Source: Gemmatimonadales bacterium UBA7835 (GTDB lineage Bacteria; Gemmatimonadota; Gemmatimonadetes; Longimicrobiales; Gaopeijiaceae). From it: DNA of 29,477 nt. Positions 1 through 8,366 of the stretch are shown piece after piece. The stretch lies in assembly GCA_002500925.1 (NCBI GenBank), contig DLTN01000089.1, positions 1-29,477 of the forward strand, in the 5' to 3' direction. The position numbers and the translations under genes were made by a program. Below the pieces are notes generated by a model. The model had not been told where the DNA came from, ran no database searches, and worked only from the letters and a program-made list of their open reading frames with translations. Position 1 is the stretch's first letter. Each line of letters starts with the position of its first letter.

Positions 1-202
1 CAACCGCACCTGGCACGAAGTCATGGGCATCATCCTGCGTGCCTTTCCAGGCTAGAAAAAGATCGTCTTTCACAGTCGTTCGAGAATCTTGGGACACGCC
101 CCGAACGACGACGTCCTCCGATCCGCGCACCTCGGTAAGGAGGCCGGCAGTCCGGAGGACGTCTAGCACCGCGTGAAGCGCGCAGGCCACCTCACTCATC
201 AT
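1..202 (-). CDS. murE: MurE, N-terminal fragment (UDP-MurNAc-tripeptide synthetase), cut by window edge
   Basis: Reading the minus strand from 202 gives an open frame of 67 codons that runs off the window. It contains VSQDSR at residues 36-41, followed by a DLFLAWKGTQDDAHDF-like stretch. This is the typical N-terminal substrate-binding domain of MurE, the cytoplasmic ligase that adds the third amino acid (usually meso-diaminopimelate or lysine) to UDP-MurNAc-dipeptide. The start lies inside the end of ftsI, overlapping by about 11 bases, with GGAGG 5 bases upstream of the ATG at 202. The adjacent in-frame ATG at 199 has 8-base spacing and is equally possible. Position directly after ftsI is the standard dcw order (ftsI-murE). 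Catalytic and ATP-binding parts are outside the window. Confidence 0.85.
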   Translation of the reverse strand, partial: MMSEVACALHAVLDVLRTAGLLTEVRGSEDVVVRGVSQDSRTTVKDDLFLAWKGTQDDAHDFVPGAV

Positions 203-2159
203 CCTGCCCTCCCGAACGCAGGCGTACCACTTCTCCCCTAGTGACTACTGAGCCAGCAGTCGGATACGTGCGGACGACATCGCCCGTCCCCATCTCTGTG
301 ACGCGCAAACCGTGCTTATGTAGTTCTCGAACCGCAAAGCGCACTGGCAGACCTGACACATCAGGAATCGCCACTGCATCCGCTCCGCCTTCTGACTCAG
401 GCAGTTCCGGAGAAAGCGGAATCGGAACGGGGGTGTTTATGTATTCAGCGTAGCGGTCAGGCGAAACAACTTCCACAGGCTCTCTCGCCGATTCAGCGAG
501 CGTTTCTATATCCAGAATGTTCGCGGCTAATGCTGCCTCCATCACAGACCGCGTTACGGGAGCCGCTACGGCACCCCCGTAATAGACGCCGCCTTCCGGG
601 CGATCAAGCTTGACGAAGATGACGAGCTGAGGATTATCTGCTGGGAAATACCCGATGAATGATGAGGAATAGTCACCACTCTGATAAACGCCACCGGTGG
701 CGAAGCGAGCAGTCCCACTCTTACCTGCGACTTGATAGCTACCTATCCGCGCAGCTCCACCAGTTCCGGTTTCTACGACGTCGACCATTGCACGACCCAC
801 CTGAGCCGCGGTCTGTGGGCTGACAACTCGACGGATCTCTTGTGCCTCAAGTCGCTCGAGTGTCCTACCGTTAGCGTCTCGGATTTCGCGGATCAACCTT
901 GGCCTCATCAGAGTTCCACCATTAGCGATCGCCCCATACGCCATCGCCATCTGTAGTGGCGTAGCAGACATCTCGTATCCAATCGCTAAAGACTGGGGAG
1001 ACTGCCGACTCCAACGATCAGGTGAGCGGAGCACCCCCTCGACCTCTCCTGGAAGCTTTATACCAGTCCGGGTGCCGAAACCGAAGTCACGGAGACTCTG
1101 GTAATGAAGTCCTTCCGGAAGAACGAGTGCAGCTTTGGCAATACCAACATTGGAGGACTCATAGAAGGCCTCTCTAAGCGTGACCTGTTCACTTTCGACA
1201 TGCACATCACTGAGTGTTCGACCATTGATCGTCCAGCGCCCATTGCCTATATCGATTGAGTCGTTCAAGTCTGCCAGGCCATTTTCAAGCAGGGCAGCGA
1301 CTGTGAAGACTTTGAGAGTAGACCCAGGCTCAAACGGCGCATTAATTGCGGAGAGCGCGGCAATGTTCTTGTCACGAATCGAGAATAAGGCCTTTATCTC
1401 TCCGGTGTAGGGATCGGTGATCAGGATGTCACCGCCGAACGCCTGATGCTCGTCAATCGCCTCCAGCAGGGCGGACTGAGCGATCTCCTGAAGTTCCATA
1501 TCCAGAGTCAGTAAGACCTCTCCACCTGCCCGCGGCTCTTCAACGGTGACCCTTTGCCCTGGCAGGGGGTTGCCATGAGCATCGCGAGCGAATATCTGCG
1601 AACCAGTTGTTCCTCTTAGGTGTTCGTCGAATTGCTGTTCGACCCCACCTCTCCCGTCCCCATCAATCACAACACCGGTCACTCCTCGGGCGATCTCTCC
1701 GTGGGGGTAATAGCGCTGGTATAGAGATTGGACGTGCACACCAGAGAGGCCCACCAACGAATCCCGAACGGCCATAGAGTAGAGACCGACCCGGTTCCAA
1801 CCAGACTCACCCGATACGAGCCTCTCCGCACGCGAGGAGCTTAGTCCGAGTACGTCGGTCAGTCGTTGCCTCACTGCAACCGGATCCCGCACCTCACGCG
1901 GTGCGATGTTGACCAGCACACGTTCACGCGTGACCGATAAAGGGACACCATTCCCTACAAGAACAGTCCCTCGGGGGGCGGGTAGCGTGGCCGCACCCTC
2001 CTGCTGGCGAACGGCTATGTCCTCCCACGTCGAAGCTTGAACAATCTGGATCTGTCCCGCGCGCGCTATCACAGCCACCGCACCAATCAGCCACGCTGCT
2101 AGGATAGCTCGTCTGCGCCAAGCATAGGGATCCATCGCATCATGGCGGCGGCGACTCAC
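192..2159 (-). CDS. ftsI: FtsI/PBP3-type penicillin-binding protein (septal peptidoglycan transpeptidase) with C-terminal PASTA domain
   Basis: This class B penicillin-binding protein of 655 aa cross-links septal peptidoglycan as part of the divisome. It has one N-terminal membrane anchor (about residues 17-37), a dimerisation domain (about 55-210) and a transpeptidase domain (about 235-550). The three active-site motifs are present: STLK at 280-283 (nucleophile Ser280), SSN at 335-337 and KSGT at 480-483. The tail (about 595-652) is a single PASTA domain, absent from E. coli FtsI but seen in SpoVD/FtsI proteins of other phyla. The start overlaps the ftsL stop by 4 bases (ATGA), so the two are probably translationally coupled. 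Met9 is an alternative start. The gene sits in the order mraZ-rsmH-ftsL-ftsI-murE. Confidence 0.95.
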   Translation of the reverse strand: MSRRRHDAMDPYAWRRRAILAAWLIGAVAVIARAGQIQIVQASTWEDIAVRQQEGAATLPAPRGTVLVGNGVPLSVTRERVLVNIAPREVRDPVAVRQRLTDVLGLSSSRAERLVSGESGWNRVGLYSMAVRDSLVGLSGVHVQSLYQRYYPHGEIARGVTGVVIDGDGRGGVEQQFDEHLRGTTGSQIFARDAHGNPLPGQRVTVEEPRAGGEVLLTLDMELQEIAQSALLEAIDEHQAFGGDILITDPYTGEIKALFSIRDKNIAALSAINAPFEPGSTLKVFTVAALLENGLADLNDSIDIGNGRWTINGRTLSDVHVESEQVTLREAFYESSNVGIAKAALVLPEGLHYQSLRDFGFGTRTGIKLPGEVEGVLRSPDRWSRQSPQSLAIGYEMSATPLQMAMAYGAIANGGTLMRPRLIREIRDANGRTLERLEAQEIRRVVSPQTAAQVGRAMVDVVETGTGGAARIGSYQVAGKSGTARFATGGVYQSGDYSSSFIGYFPADNPQLVIFVKLDRPEGGVYYGGAVAAPVTRSVMEAALAANILDIETLAESAREPVEVVSPDRYAEYINTPVPIPLSPELPESEGGADAVAIPDVSGLPVRFAVRELHKHGLRVTEMGTGDVVRTYPTAGSVVTRGEVVRLRSGGQDDE

Positions 2160-2437
2160 GGCTTGTCCTCGATCCCAAGAACTACCATTTCTTGGCCGGA
2201 CGGCCTAACCATTCCTAAGCCTTCGGCTGCTCCGACGATGTGCGTCATGCTGCTGCGGACTTGGATGTCTCGCTCTAGCTCAATCCGCTCTGCCTGGGCT
2301 ACAGACACCTGCCTTCGAAGCTGGTCAAGCGCTTGATTCGCTTCGAAGGCCCTGCTTTGTCTCCAGGTTACGACACCCAGAGACAGAAGAAAGAAGGTGA
2401 ATGTTAGAGCAACACGCCAAAGTAGTCGCGCGTCCAT
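2156..2437 (-). CDS. ftsL: FtsL-like cell division protein
   Basis: This is a small bitopic protein of 93 aa: a short cytoplasmic end, one transmembrane helix (about residues 6-24) and a periplasmic coiled-coil-like stretch rich in Q, E, R and L. That is the architecture of FtsL, which bridges FtsB and FtsQ and helps activate FtsWI. FtsL diverges strongly in sequence, so the call rests on size, topology and position between rsmH and ftsI. I chose the ATG at 2437 because it forms a TGATG stop-start junction with rsmH and has GGAGG 8 bases upstream. An upstream in-frame TTG at 2455 would add six residues and lacks this support. The last codons overlap ftsI. Confidence 0.85.
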   Translation of the reverse strand: MDARLLWRVALTFTFFLLSLGVVTWRQSRAFEANQALDQLRRQVSVAQAERIELERDIQVRSSMTHIVGAAEGLGMVRPSGQEMVVLGIEDKP

Positions 2438-3357
2438 CAGGCGGCCCTCCGCCAAGCGCGAAGACGAGCACTTCTAGCTCTTGGGTTACGCTTCACTTCC
2501 TCATCAGTTGGTCGGAGGACCTTCCGTGTTAACGTCTCTCCAAGTGCATGGCCTCGGCACATGCATGCGGGCAATTCAGCAGGGCATACGCATGCCCTGC
2601 TCCACTCACGGAACGCGCTTTTCACCGCCCGATCTTCAACTGAGTGATACGCTATCACTGTCATCACTCCCCCAGCTTTCATGACATCCCGGAGTGCAGG
2701 CAATCCTGCCTCGAGTGCGTCTATCTCTTCGTTGACTGCGATACGAACTGACTGGAAGATTCGTGCCTTTTTTTTGATACTAGGGGAATGACCAAGGGAA
2801 ACCGTCATTGCCGCTACTAGATCATCGCTGCTTTCCAGGGGCTCCTTGACCCGCCGCTTCACAATTTCTCGTGCGAGTCGGCGCGCCCGCGGCTCATCTC
2901 CAAAGTCTCGGAAGACGTGGGTCAACTCTTCCTCGCTGGCTTCAGCCAGGAAGGTTGTGGCATCAGGACCCTCAGCATCCATGCGCATATCAAGCTTCAC
3001 ACCACGCCGAAAAGTGAAGCCACGGTCATCGGAGTCGATTTGGTGTGAGCTCACACCGAGATCAAGCAGGACCCCGTCTAGACCGCGATCTCGAATCTCA
3101 GGGTCAAGTACCGCACGATCGAACCGGGCTGATACGAATCGCACCCGGCTTCTATGATCCGCAAGCACCCGTCGTGCCTCATCCAAGGCTTCTGGGTCAC
3201 GGTCGACCGCAATGACACGACACTTCTCTGACGACTCAAGTATCATCCTAGTATGACCACCGCCGCCGACAGTGCCATCGAGATACAGCCCGTCTTCGGC
3301 AGTACACATTAAGTCCAGTACCTCCTTACCCATGACCGGTTCGTGGTAGCTGGACAT
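2437..3357 (-). CDS. rsmH: RsmH (MraW), 16S rRNA m4C1402 N4-methyltransferase
   Basis: This is a 306-aa S-adenosylmethionine-dependent methyltransferase that adds the N4-methyl group to C1402 of 16S rRNA in the decoding centre. Family marks visible are HEPV at residues 5-8, the SAM-binding glycine loop GTVGGGGHT at 28-36, IAVDRDPEAL (strand 2 acidic residue), and the LLDLGVSSHQID signature near residue 100. The C-terminal half includes the family-typical RAIRAFRIAVNEE-like region and a basic end. Length matches the family (about 300-315). It lies 5 bases after mraZ and shares its last base with the ftsL start, consistent with one transcript from the mraZ promoter. Confidence 0.97.
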   Translation of the reverse strand: MSSYHEPVMGKEVLDLMCTAEDGLYLDGTVGGGGHTRMILESSEKCRVIAVDRDPEALDEARRVLADHRSRVRFVSARFDRAVLDPEIRDRGLDGVLLDLGVSSHQIDSDDRGFTFRRGVKLDMRMDAEGPDATTFLAEASEEELTHVFRDFGDEPRARRLAREIVKRRVKEPLESSDDLVAAMTVSLGHSPSIKKKARIFQSVRIAVNEEIDALEAGLPALRDVMKAGGVMTVIAYHSVEDRAVKSAFREWSRACVCPAELPACMCRGHALGETLTRKVLRPTDEEVKRNPRARSARLRAWRRAA

Positions 3358-3362
3358 ACGCG

Positions 3363-3803
3363 CTAGCCGAAGAGTTTGTGGGCGAAGTGCTGGAAGTCTC
3401 CTGCCTGCTCTTTGACCAGTTCCCCGTATGTCACCGGGTCCCAGAGTTCTACTCGGTCGAGATTTCCGATGAGCAGAACAGTTCCCGAGAGATTCGCAGC
3501 ATCCTGAAGAGCCCCTGGAACGAGGATTCTACCTTGCCTGTCAGGTGACACCTCAACCGCCTGTCCTATAACCAAACGAACTTGATTCCAGGCAGCCGGA
3601 TCCGCGCGCCGGAACTTGAGAAGCTCCTGCTGGACATCCTGCCACTTAGCCTCCGGAAAAAGGGTCAAATACCGAGACTCCCATTGCAGTAGGATGAAGC
3701 GATCACCATCTGCCTCACGCCGGAACGCCGACGGGAGGCTGACGCGTCCCTTCTGATCCATCTGATGCTCGTATTGCCCTACAAAACCGTTCACGCGGCA
3801 CAC
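3363..3803 (-). CDS. mraZ: MraZ, transcriptional regulator of the dcw cluster
   Basis: This is a 146-aa protein with the two SpoVT/AbrB-like halves of MraZ. The first half carries the DQKGRVSLPSAFR signature and the second the matching DRQGRILVPGALQ signature. MraZ forms ring oligomers and binds tandem repeats upstream of its own gene to control the division and cell-wall operon. The GTG at 3803 is taken as the start, and a second in-frame GTG at 3794 is a plausible alternative that would still keep the conserved FVGQYEH beginning. No strong Shine-Dalgarno is visible before either. It is the first gene of the cluster, and the repeat operator (3809-3843) begins only 5 bases upstream, so autoregulation is likely. 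Confidence 0.95.
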   Translation of the reverse strand: MCRVNGFVGQYEHQMDQKGRVSLPSAFRREADGDRFILLQWESRYLTLFPEAKWQDVQQELLKFRRADPAAWNQVRLVIGQAVEVSPDRQGRILVPGALQDAANLSGTVLLIGNLDRVELWDPVTYGELVKEQAGDFQHFAHKLFG

Positions 3804-3808
3804 TCTAG

Positions 3809-3843
3809 TGGTACAAAGTGGGATGAAGTGGTAAATGATGGGC
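3809..3843. promoter_or_regulatory. MraZ-box operator: four 10-bp-phased TGGKN repeats
   Basis: On the plus strand there are four repeats, TGGTA (3809), TGGGA (3819), TGGTA (3829) and TGGGC (3839), each separated by exactly 5 bases. This is the spacing described for MraZ binding sites (TGGGN repeats with 5-base spacers). They sit between the -10 element and the mraZ start. On the mraZ sense strand they read as the complement. That the boxes bind MraZ is inference from this match and position. Confidence 0.8.
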
Positions 3844-3844
3844 C

Positions 3845-3874
3845 ATAATACGACCAGGGACAGCAGAGCGTCAA
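3845..3874 (-). promoter_or_regulatory. Sigma-70-like promoter for the mraZ-rsmH-ftsL-ftsI-murE transcript
   Basis: The minus strand reads TTGACG (3874-3869), an 18-base spacer, then TATTAT (3850-3845). Each hexamer matches the consensus at 5 of 6 positions. Predicted initiation would fall near 3838, placing the MraZ repeats across the start site and early leader, a good arrangement for repression. Confidence 0.65.
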
Positions 3875-3957
3875 GGGGTATTTTTTATGATTTTTTCTGC
3901 ATTGCCATCATTAGCTGTTAGGGGATTTCCTCTTTTATCATATGGATTCTTAGCGGC

Positions 3958-4010
3958 CTCTTCGTAAATCGAATTTTTCGAAATTGCGAAGAAAAACCGA
4001 AAGTCGGTTA
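3958..4010. other. Two adjacent hairpins in the gap between mraZ promoter and terminator
   Basis: The gap 3875-4162 has no convincing gene. It contains two potential hairpins: CTTCG (3960-3964) pairing with CGAAG (3987-3991) around an inner TCGAA/TTCGA pair, and AACCGA (3995-4000) pairing with TCGGTT (4004-4009) across a 3-base loop. No poly-T tract follows on either strand. They could belong to a short RNA or be chance. I see no tRNA, RNase P or other known RNA signature here. Confidence 0.3.
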
Positions 4011-4162
4011 AGGGGCCCGGCCAAACGAGTGGGGACAAATGGGTAACTCCGGCGTTATTGCATCTGAGCCGATACCGGAACGGCTAATCGCACAGGAGCG
4101 CCAAGTGGAGGTGCGACTGCACCGGATCAGTCGATACTTGGTCGGCTGTCAGGTGGCTAAAC

Positions 4163-4208
4163 GAAAGAAAGCGCCGCGGAGAGTACCTTCCCCGCGGCGC
4201 TTTCTTTT
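4163..4208 (-). terminator. Strong rho-independent (potentially bidirectional) terminator
   Basis: A perfect 16-bp inverted repeat pairs 4164-4179 with 4192-4207 around a 12-base loop, extended by a G-U pair. The stem has a GCGCCGCGG core with A-rich and T-rich ends, so each strand carries a U-rich 3' side. It lies 36 bases past the stop of the TPR gene on the minus strand and insulates it from the dcw promoter. Confidence 0.85.
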
Positions 4209-4243
4209 CGCGGTACTAAGCCGCGACCCTATTCAAGTGTGTG

Positions 4244-5989
4244 CTAGCTACCGCGCTTGATGATCGCTTCCTGAATTTCGATATACGTACCGACGTTAGA
4301 CTGGATCTCAGAAAGATTTACGCCCACCGACGCCGGATATTCACCGGCTAGGCCCAGCAGTCTAAGAGCTTCCTGGAAAGCAGGCAGAGTGGCCTGAGCA
4401 GACTGGAGCGTGTTGGGCTCTTGGTCGGCCACAGCTTTGCGGTACAGGCTGAATGCATGCCAGAAATTCATCTGGTTCATCATGTCATCACCAAGGTTCG
4501 GGATCTGCTTACCCAGAACCATCCCGTCAACTGTGTACTGAAACCTGTTCTGCTGGTAGCCATTCTGATAGGCTTCCGCGAACACCATCGTACCAGCCTG
4601 CGCCGCTTGGGCCGGATTACCTTCAGCTGCACGAGACAAGACGACTACCGCATCTTGCAAGCGGCCAGCTTGGATCAGCCAGTTCCCCTGCCGGAGTGCA
4701 GCACTCGGATGTTCCGGATTGATCTCCATGACACGGTCTAGTGCGGTGATCGCATCATCGAGCCGGTCGGCCCTCTGGAGCGCATCGGCATAAAGAAGCC
4801 AAGGGCGGTCCTCCGACGGATGTGTTTCCAGCACGCGCTCACTCATCATGATCGCGTTATCAAGGTCTTCTAGCTGGATATAAGCTGACACCACGTTCTC
4901 CAACAAGCGGACCTCTGTCTCAGTGCCCTTAACTTCGAACACCTTCACATAGGAGTCGATCGCCTCTCGATAGTATCCGGCTGCCTCGGGTGCCAAACTC
5001 TCTTCACCGTCGGCGGGCGCAGTGAGAGCCGCCTCTTGCTGTATGTCACTAGCAGCCCTGAAGGCGAATCCGCCATACTGGGTGTGCAGGTCAACGTTCT
5101 CAGGATCAACGTCGAGACCCACCTGAATGAAAGCCATCGCTCCAACTGGATCACCCGCCTGAGCCAACTCATACGCAATTCGCATCCGAATAGCGGAGTT
5201 CCCTGGGTTGATATCAAGATAGCGCGAGTAGTAGTCACGTGCCTTGTCGTCTTGCTCGCTTACGGCTGCGATGTAACCAGCCAACTGCAAAGCATCTTCG
5301 TGGAACGGGTTAGCTTCGATCACTGTCTCCAGTTCTCCGAGCGACTCATCCATACGCTCCATCTCGTAAAGAATCCGACCGCGCAGATAGCGAGTCCCTA
5401 CCTGGTTCGGGTTCAGAGAGAGTGACTCATCGCAGTTACGCAAAGCGTTGTCCCACTGCTGTGATGCGTAGTAATCGTTACAAATCGCCGCCGAACGTAC
5501 CGTGGTGGAATAGCGCTCGAACTGCTCATATATGTTCTGCGCAGCGAGTTCTCTGTCGTCCTTGGTAGCCGGAAAAGCTTCGATTGGAAAAGACTCCGAG
5601 CCTTGGATATCCCAAACCTCAGCGGAGAGCATGAAGTTGTCTTTAGACACTTCCGTGTAACTACCACATATGGCGACTGGAATACTGACCTGAGACGCAA
5701 GCTGACGCGTGTAAAGACAGTTCAAGTCATCAATCTTCATATCAAAGCGCTTGGCTTCGTCCTTGATATCCCCCTCCTCCATGGATACGTGCGTTGGGAA
5801 ATCTTCCAGCAACTCACGTAGTTCCTTAGAGACATCTTTTCCGAATCCACGATCCGCATCCTCAAGGGGCTCGAAGTACGGAATGATGACTCGGAAACGC
5901 CCTCCGTCCTGGGCCGCTACCTGAGCAGCAGGGGCGATCACGATAGCGGCAAGCGCCAAAGCGAAAGTTAGCTTGAGCCGTCCAAGCAT
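4244..5989 (-). CDS. Exported tetratricopeptide-repeat protein
   Basis: This is a 581-aa protein from the ATG at 5989, which has AAGGAG 8 bases upstream. An in-frame GTG at 6016 is a weaker start. A Sec signal peptide is clear (residues 1 to about 27, cleaved near AQVAAQ-DGG), so it acts in the periplasm or at the envelope. Residues about 30-160 form an N-terminal domain of a VIIPYFEPL type resembling the periplasmic beta-alpha domain that precedes TPRs in FlgO/TolB-N-like proteins; that resemblance is weak. Residues about 170-460 hold roughly eight TPR motifs (for example YYASQQWDNALRNCDESLSL), a protein-binding scaffold. The remaining C-terminal part is helical. No catalytic motif is seen and the partner is unknown. 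It is transcribed alone and ends at the strong terminator. Confidence 0.85.
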   Translation of the reverse strand: MLGRLKLTFALALAAIVIAPAAQVAAQDGGRFRVIIPYFEPLEDADRGFGKDVSKELRELLEDFPTHVSMEEGDIKDEAKRFDMKIDDLNCLYTRQLASQVSIPVAICGSYTEVSKDNFMLSAEVWDIQGSESFPIEAFPATKDDRELAAQNIYEQFERYSTTVRSAAICNDYYASQQWDNALRNCDESLSLNPNQVGTRYLRGRILYEMERMDESLGELETVIEANPFHEDALQLAGYIAAVSEQDDKARDYYSRYLDINPGNSAIRMRIAYELAQAGDPVGAMAFIQVGLDVDPENVDLHTQYGGFAFRAASDIQQEAALTAPADGEESLAPEAAGYYREAIDSYVKVFEVKGTETEVRLLENVVSAYIQLEDLDNAIMMSERVLETHPSEDRPWLLYADALQRADRLDDAITALDRVMEINPEHPSAALRQGNWLIQAGRLQDAVVVLSRAAEGNPAQAAQAGTMVFAEAYQNGYQQNRFQYTVDGMVLGKQIPNLGDDMMNQMNFWHAFSLYRKAVADQEPNTLQSAQATLPAFQEALRLLGLAGEYPASVGVNLSEIQSNVGTYIEIQEAIIKRGS

Positions 5990-6280
5990 TGCTTCATCTC
6001 CTTGGGTTTCACCCACCGTAGCAAGGCAGGCTCATCCGGATCGGAATCCGAACAGGTTCAATCTCGTCTATTGATTAATCTTGAGTACCACACACAAAAG
6101 CCGGAGATCCGAAGATCTACGGATCACGGCATGAACAGCTTGCGAATTTATTCACAAAGCTTGAAGTGGGCAAACATATTTTTCGGCAAAGGGCTGGAAT
6201 CAATGGATCTCGGGTAAGCCCGCGGCACCCCCGTGCGCAATCTGGCAAAGGCCACACCGTAACGTGAATCATTTCAGGTT

Positions 6281-6730
6281 TTATTCGAGAGGCCCATCGA
6301 ACGACTCAAGGATTCGGCGCAAATCAACCGGCATTAGAGAGGAAGCCCCCGCTGAATAGTCATACATAACTTGCACAGTTGAACCACTCTGAAGCTTGTC
6401 CCCAGTCTCTCCACGAACCTCATACTGAAACTCAAAGTGCTTCCTGCCAATCCGTGACACGCGCACTCCCACCGAAACCGTCTGAGGCCAAAACACTCTG
6501 GAGTGCCAACGTACGCTGCACTCAGCTAGCACATAGGGGAGTTCCGCAGTCTGGCTATCACCTACCACATGCTCCCAGTATGCCCAGCGAGCCTCTTCAA
6601 AATAAATAAGGGCATCGGCGTGGTGCACGTGCCCAGCCACATCCACATCACGAAACCGAACGGGCACAGAGTGCCAAAAGCGGAAGTCAGAATCACTCTC
6701 GCCGCTGTCGTGCTTTACTTTTTCACTCAT
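6281..6730 (-). CDS. Acyl-CoA thioesterase, YbgC/4-hydroxybenzoyl-CoA thioesterase hot-dog family
   Basis: This 149-aa protein is a single hot-dog domain. The family signature is seen as RFRDVDVAGHVHHADALIYFEEAR-type sequence near residues 25-48, where the second Asp is the likely catalytic carboxylate and GHV(H/N) follows. Such enzymes hydrolyse acyl-CoA or acyl-carrier thioesters in the cytoplasm. The exact substrate (short-chain acyl-CoA, 4-hydroxybenzoyl-CoA or other) cannot be told from sequence alone. The ATG has AGGAG 4 bases upstream. It is divergent from the DUF2911 gene across about 215 bases and has no tol-pal neighbours, unlike classical ybgC. Confidence 0.85.
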   Translation of the reverse strand: MSEKVKHDSGESDSDFRFWHSVPVRFRDVDVAGHVHHADALIYFEEARWAYWEHVVGDSQTAELPYVLAECSVRWHSRVFWPQTVSVGVRVSRIGRKHFEFQYEVRGETGDKLQSGSTVQVMYDYSAGASSLMPVDLRRILESFDGPLE

Positions 6731-6945
6731 TAGACTCCTACGGGCTTCATTCTAGCCAGCAACTCGGCACTTTTGGTGAACGCTTAAGGGTGCTCCGTGT
6801 AGAACCCAGGTTCCAAGCCAGCTTGCTATGAATATTTTAAGGATAAGCGCATACAGTGTCTCCTAGACAGCGCTGAAAAAGTGCCGAAACGGATCAGTTC
6901 AAAACACAAAAATCCACTAGATCGGAGACCTACCCCAATCTCACT

Positions 6946-7530
6946 ATGCTAAGGATACAGAGTCGAGCCCTGCTCAACCCTATCGCCATCATGCTCACTT
7001 CACTGAGTACCACACCAGTACTCGGACAAGATGAGCAATGCCACTATAGGGGAGCCCCTGAAGCCCTAGCAGAACGTGTGAGTCCGCTGGATTCTGTGGC
7101 CATCCCGCTTGGAGGTGGGCAAGCCAAGCTTTGTTACGGCCGGCCGTCAGCACGGGGGCGAACGATGGTGGGAGGCGAGGATCCCCTAGGGCAGCCATGG
7201 CGCATGGGTGCCAATGAGCCGACAACGCTCCATCTCCCATTCGCCGCTCGCTTAGGCTCAATAGACCTGCCACCCGGGCAATACTCGCTATACGCAATTC
7301 CGGCAGAAACCGAGTGGACCGTGATCGTGAACACAAATACCAACCGTTGGGGCATTCCTATAAGTCCGGACGTGCGCTCATCGGATCTCGGGAGTGTGAA
7401 AGTGGCCCCAAGCGAATCGAGCGAATACGTCGAAACAATGACATTCAGCTTTCGGGGATCAGGCCTGAGCGGCCTTATCACGTTCGCCTGGGAACGTGCA
7501 ACATTCGACCTCCCCATTTCACGTCGCTGA
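6946..7530 (+). CDS. DUF2911 family secreted protein
   Basis: This 194-aa protein has an N-terminal signal peptide (cleavage near PVLG-QDEQ, about residue 27). The family core is recognisable: a CYGRPSARGRTMVGG-type stretch followed by LGQPWRMGANEPTTL, then PPGQYSLYAIP and WTVIVN, a beta-rich domain. DUF2911 proteins are common in Bacteroidota, Acidobacteriota and Gemmatimonadota, and their role is not established. It is 41 bases upstream of the phosphodiesterase gene on the same strand, so co-transcription is likely, although the functional link is unknown. Confidence 0.85.
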   Translation: MLRIQSRALLNPIAIMLTSLSTTPVLGQDEQCHYRGAPEALAERVSPLDSVAIPLGGGQAKLCYGRPSARGRTMVGGEDPLGQPWRMGANEPTTLHLPFAARLGSIDLPPGQYSLYAIPAETEWTVIVNTNTNRWGIPISPDVRSSDLGSVKVAPSESSEYVETMTFSFRGSGLSGLITFAWERATFDLPISRR

Positions 7531-7571
7531 ACGATCAGAATCGTGCCCCTCAGTTCCAGAAAACTTAGGTG

Positions 7572-8333
7572 ATGGCTAACGATCCTCTTTCTCTAAGTGG
7601 CGCGGTCGAAATCATCGCACATCGTGGGTTTAGCGCTCGCGCGCCCGAAAACACGATCGCAGCACTTACTCTAGCCCTCGAAGAAGGGGCTACGGCAGTC
7701 GAATTCGACCTTCGTACCTCGGGTGACGGCAACCCGGTACTCATGCATGACAAGACACTGAGTCGAACCACAAATGGTATCGGCAAAGTGGAAGAGCTAA
7801 GCCTACGAGAGCTTACAAAGCTGGATGCAGGCTCTTGGTTCAATTCAACCTTCGAGGGGGAACGTGTCCCTTCGCTCGCTGAGGCACTTGAGTGCCTAAA
7901 AGTACAGGTCAAAACCATTTTCGCAGAGTTAAAGGGAGAAAGTACAACCCAAAACCTACGAAACGTAGTCTCGATAACGCGAGCCGCTGGCCTCCTCGAC
8001 AAAACCGTATTTATCGCTAAAGACTGGTCGCTGCTTGACGAACTCCGGCGGCATGCCCCGGAAGCTCTCGTAGGTCCTATTGTCGAGCGCCGGGAACAGA
8101 CGCACGAAGCCTTTACTCGTGTAACTAATGATCCCCGAGCCCTTATAGACTTCGATGCACGCATCCTCCTGAAGGATCCAGACATAGCGCGTTACGCAAA
8201 ACGAAATGGAGTGGAGATCGCCGTATGGACCGTGGATAACATAGGAGACGCAGATGTGCTCCTAGAGTTCGGAGTCCGTCGCATTACCACCAACCAAGTG
8301 GGGCGGATGCTAGCGTGGGCTAGCACTCTTTAG
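7572..8333 (+). CDS. Glycerophosphodiester phosphodiesterase (GDPD)
   Basis: This is a 253-aa TIM-barrel phosphodiesterase that cleaves glycerophosphodiesters to glycerol-3-phosphate and an alcohol. The GDPD metal and catalytic residues are present: HRG with His17, PENT with Glu26, EFD (Glu44, Asp46) and MHD with catalytic His59. Near the C-terminus VWTVDN and ITTNQ match the family. There is no signal peptide, so it is probably cytoplasmic, like UgpQ. The frame could start with the GTG at 7569 directly before the chosen ATG at 7572. It converges with the histidine kinase gene with a 33-base gap and no visible terminator. Confidence 0.92.
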   Translation: MANDPLSLSGAVEIIAHRGFSARAPENTIAALTLALEEGATAVEFDLRTSGDGNPVLMHDKTLSRTTNGIGKVEELSLRELTKLDAGSWFNSTFEGERVPSLAEALECLKVQVKTIFAELKGESTTQNLRNVVSITRAAGLLDKTVFIAKDWSLLDELRRHAPEALVGPIVERREQTHEAFTRVTNDPRALIDFDARILLKDPDIARYAKRNGVEIAVWTVDNIGDADVLLEFGVRRITTNQVGRMLAWASTL

Positions 8334-8366
8334 GCACGTCTATAACCACCACCTTTGCAAGTCGAC

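Noticed and set aside
4039..4260. 73-codon plus-strand frame in the mraZ/TPR gap
   Set aside because: It runs through the terminator hairpin and into the end of the TPR gene, has basic low-complexity content and matches no family.
6031..6125. Several CGGAT/ATCCG inverted repeats and a GATTAATC palindrome upstream of the TPR gene as an operator
   Set aside because: The arms are short (5-6 bp), irregularly spaced and match no operator I know; not enough to claim a site.
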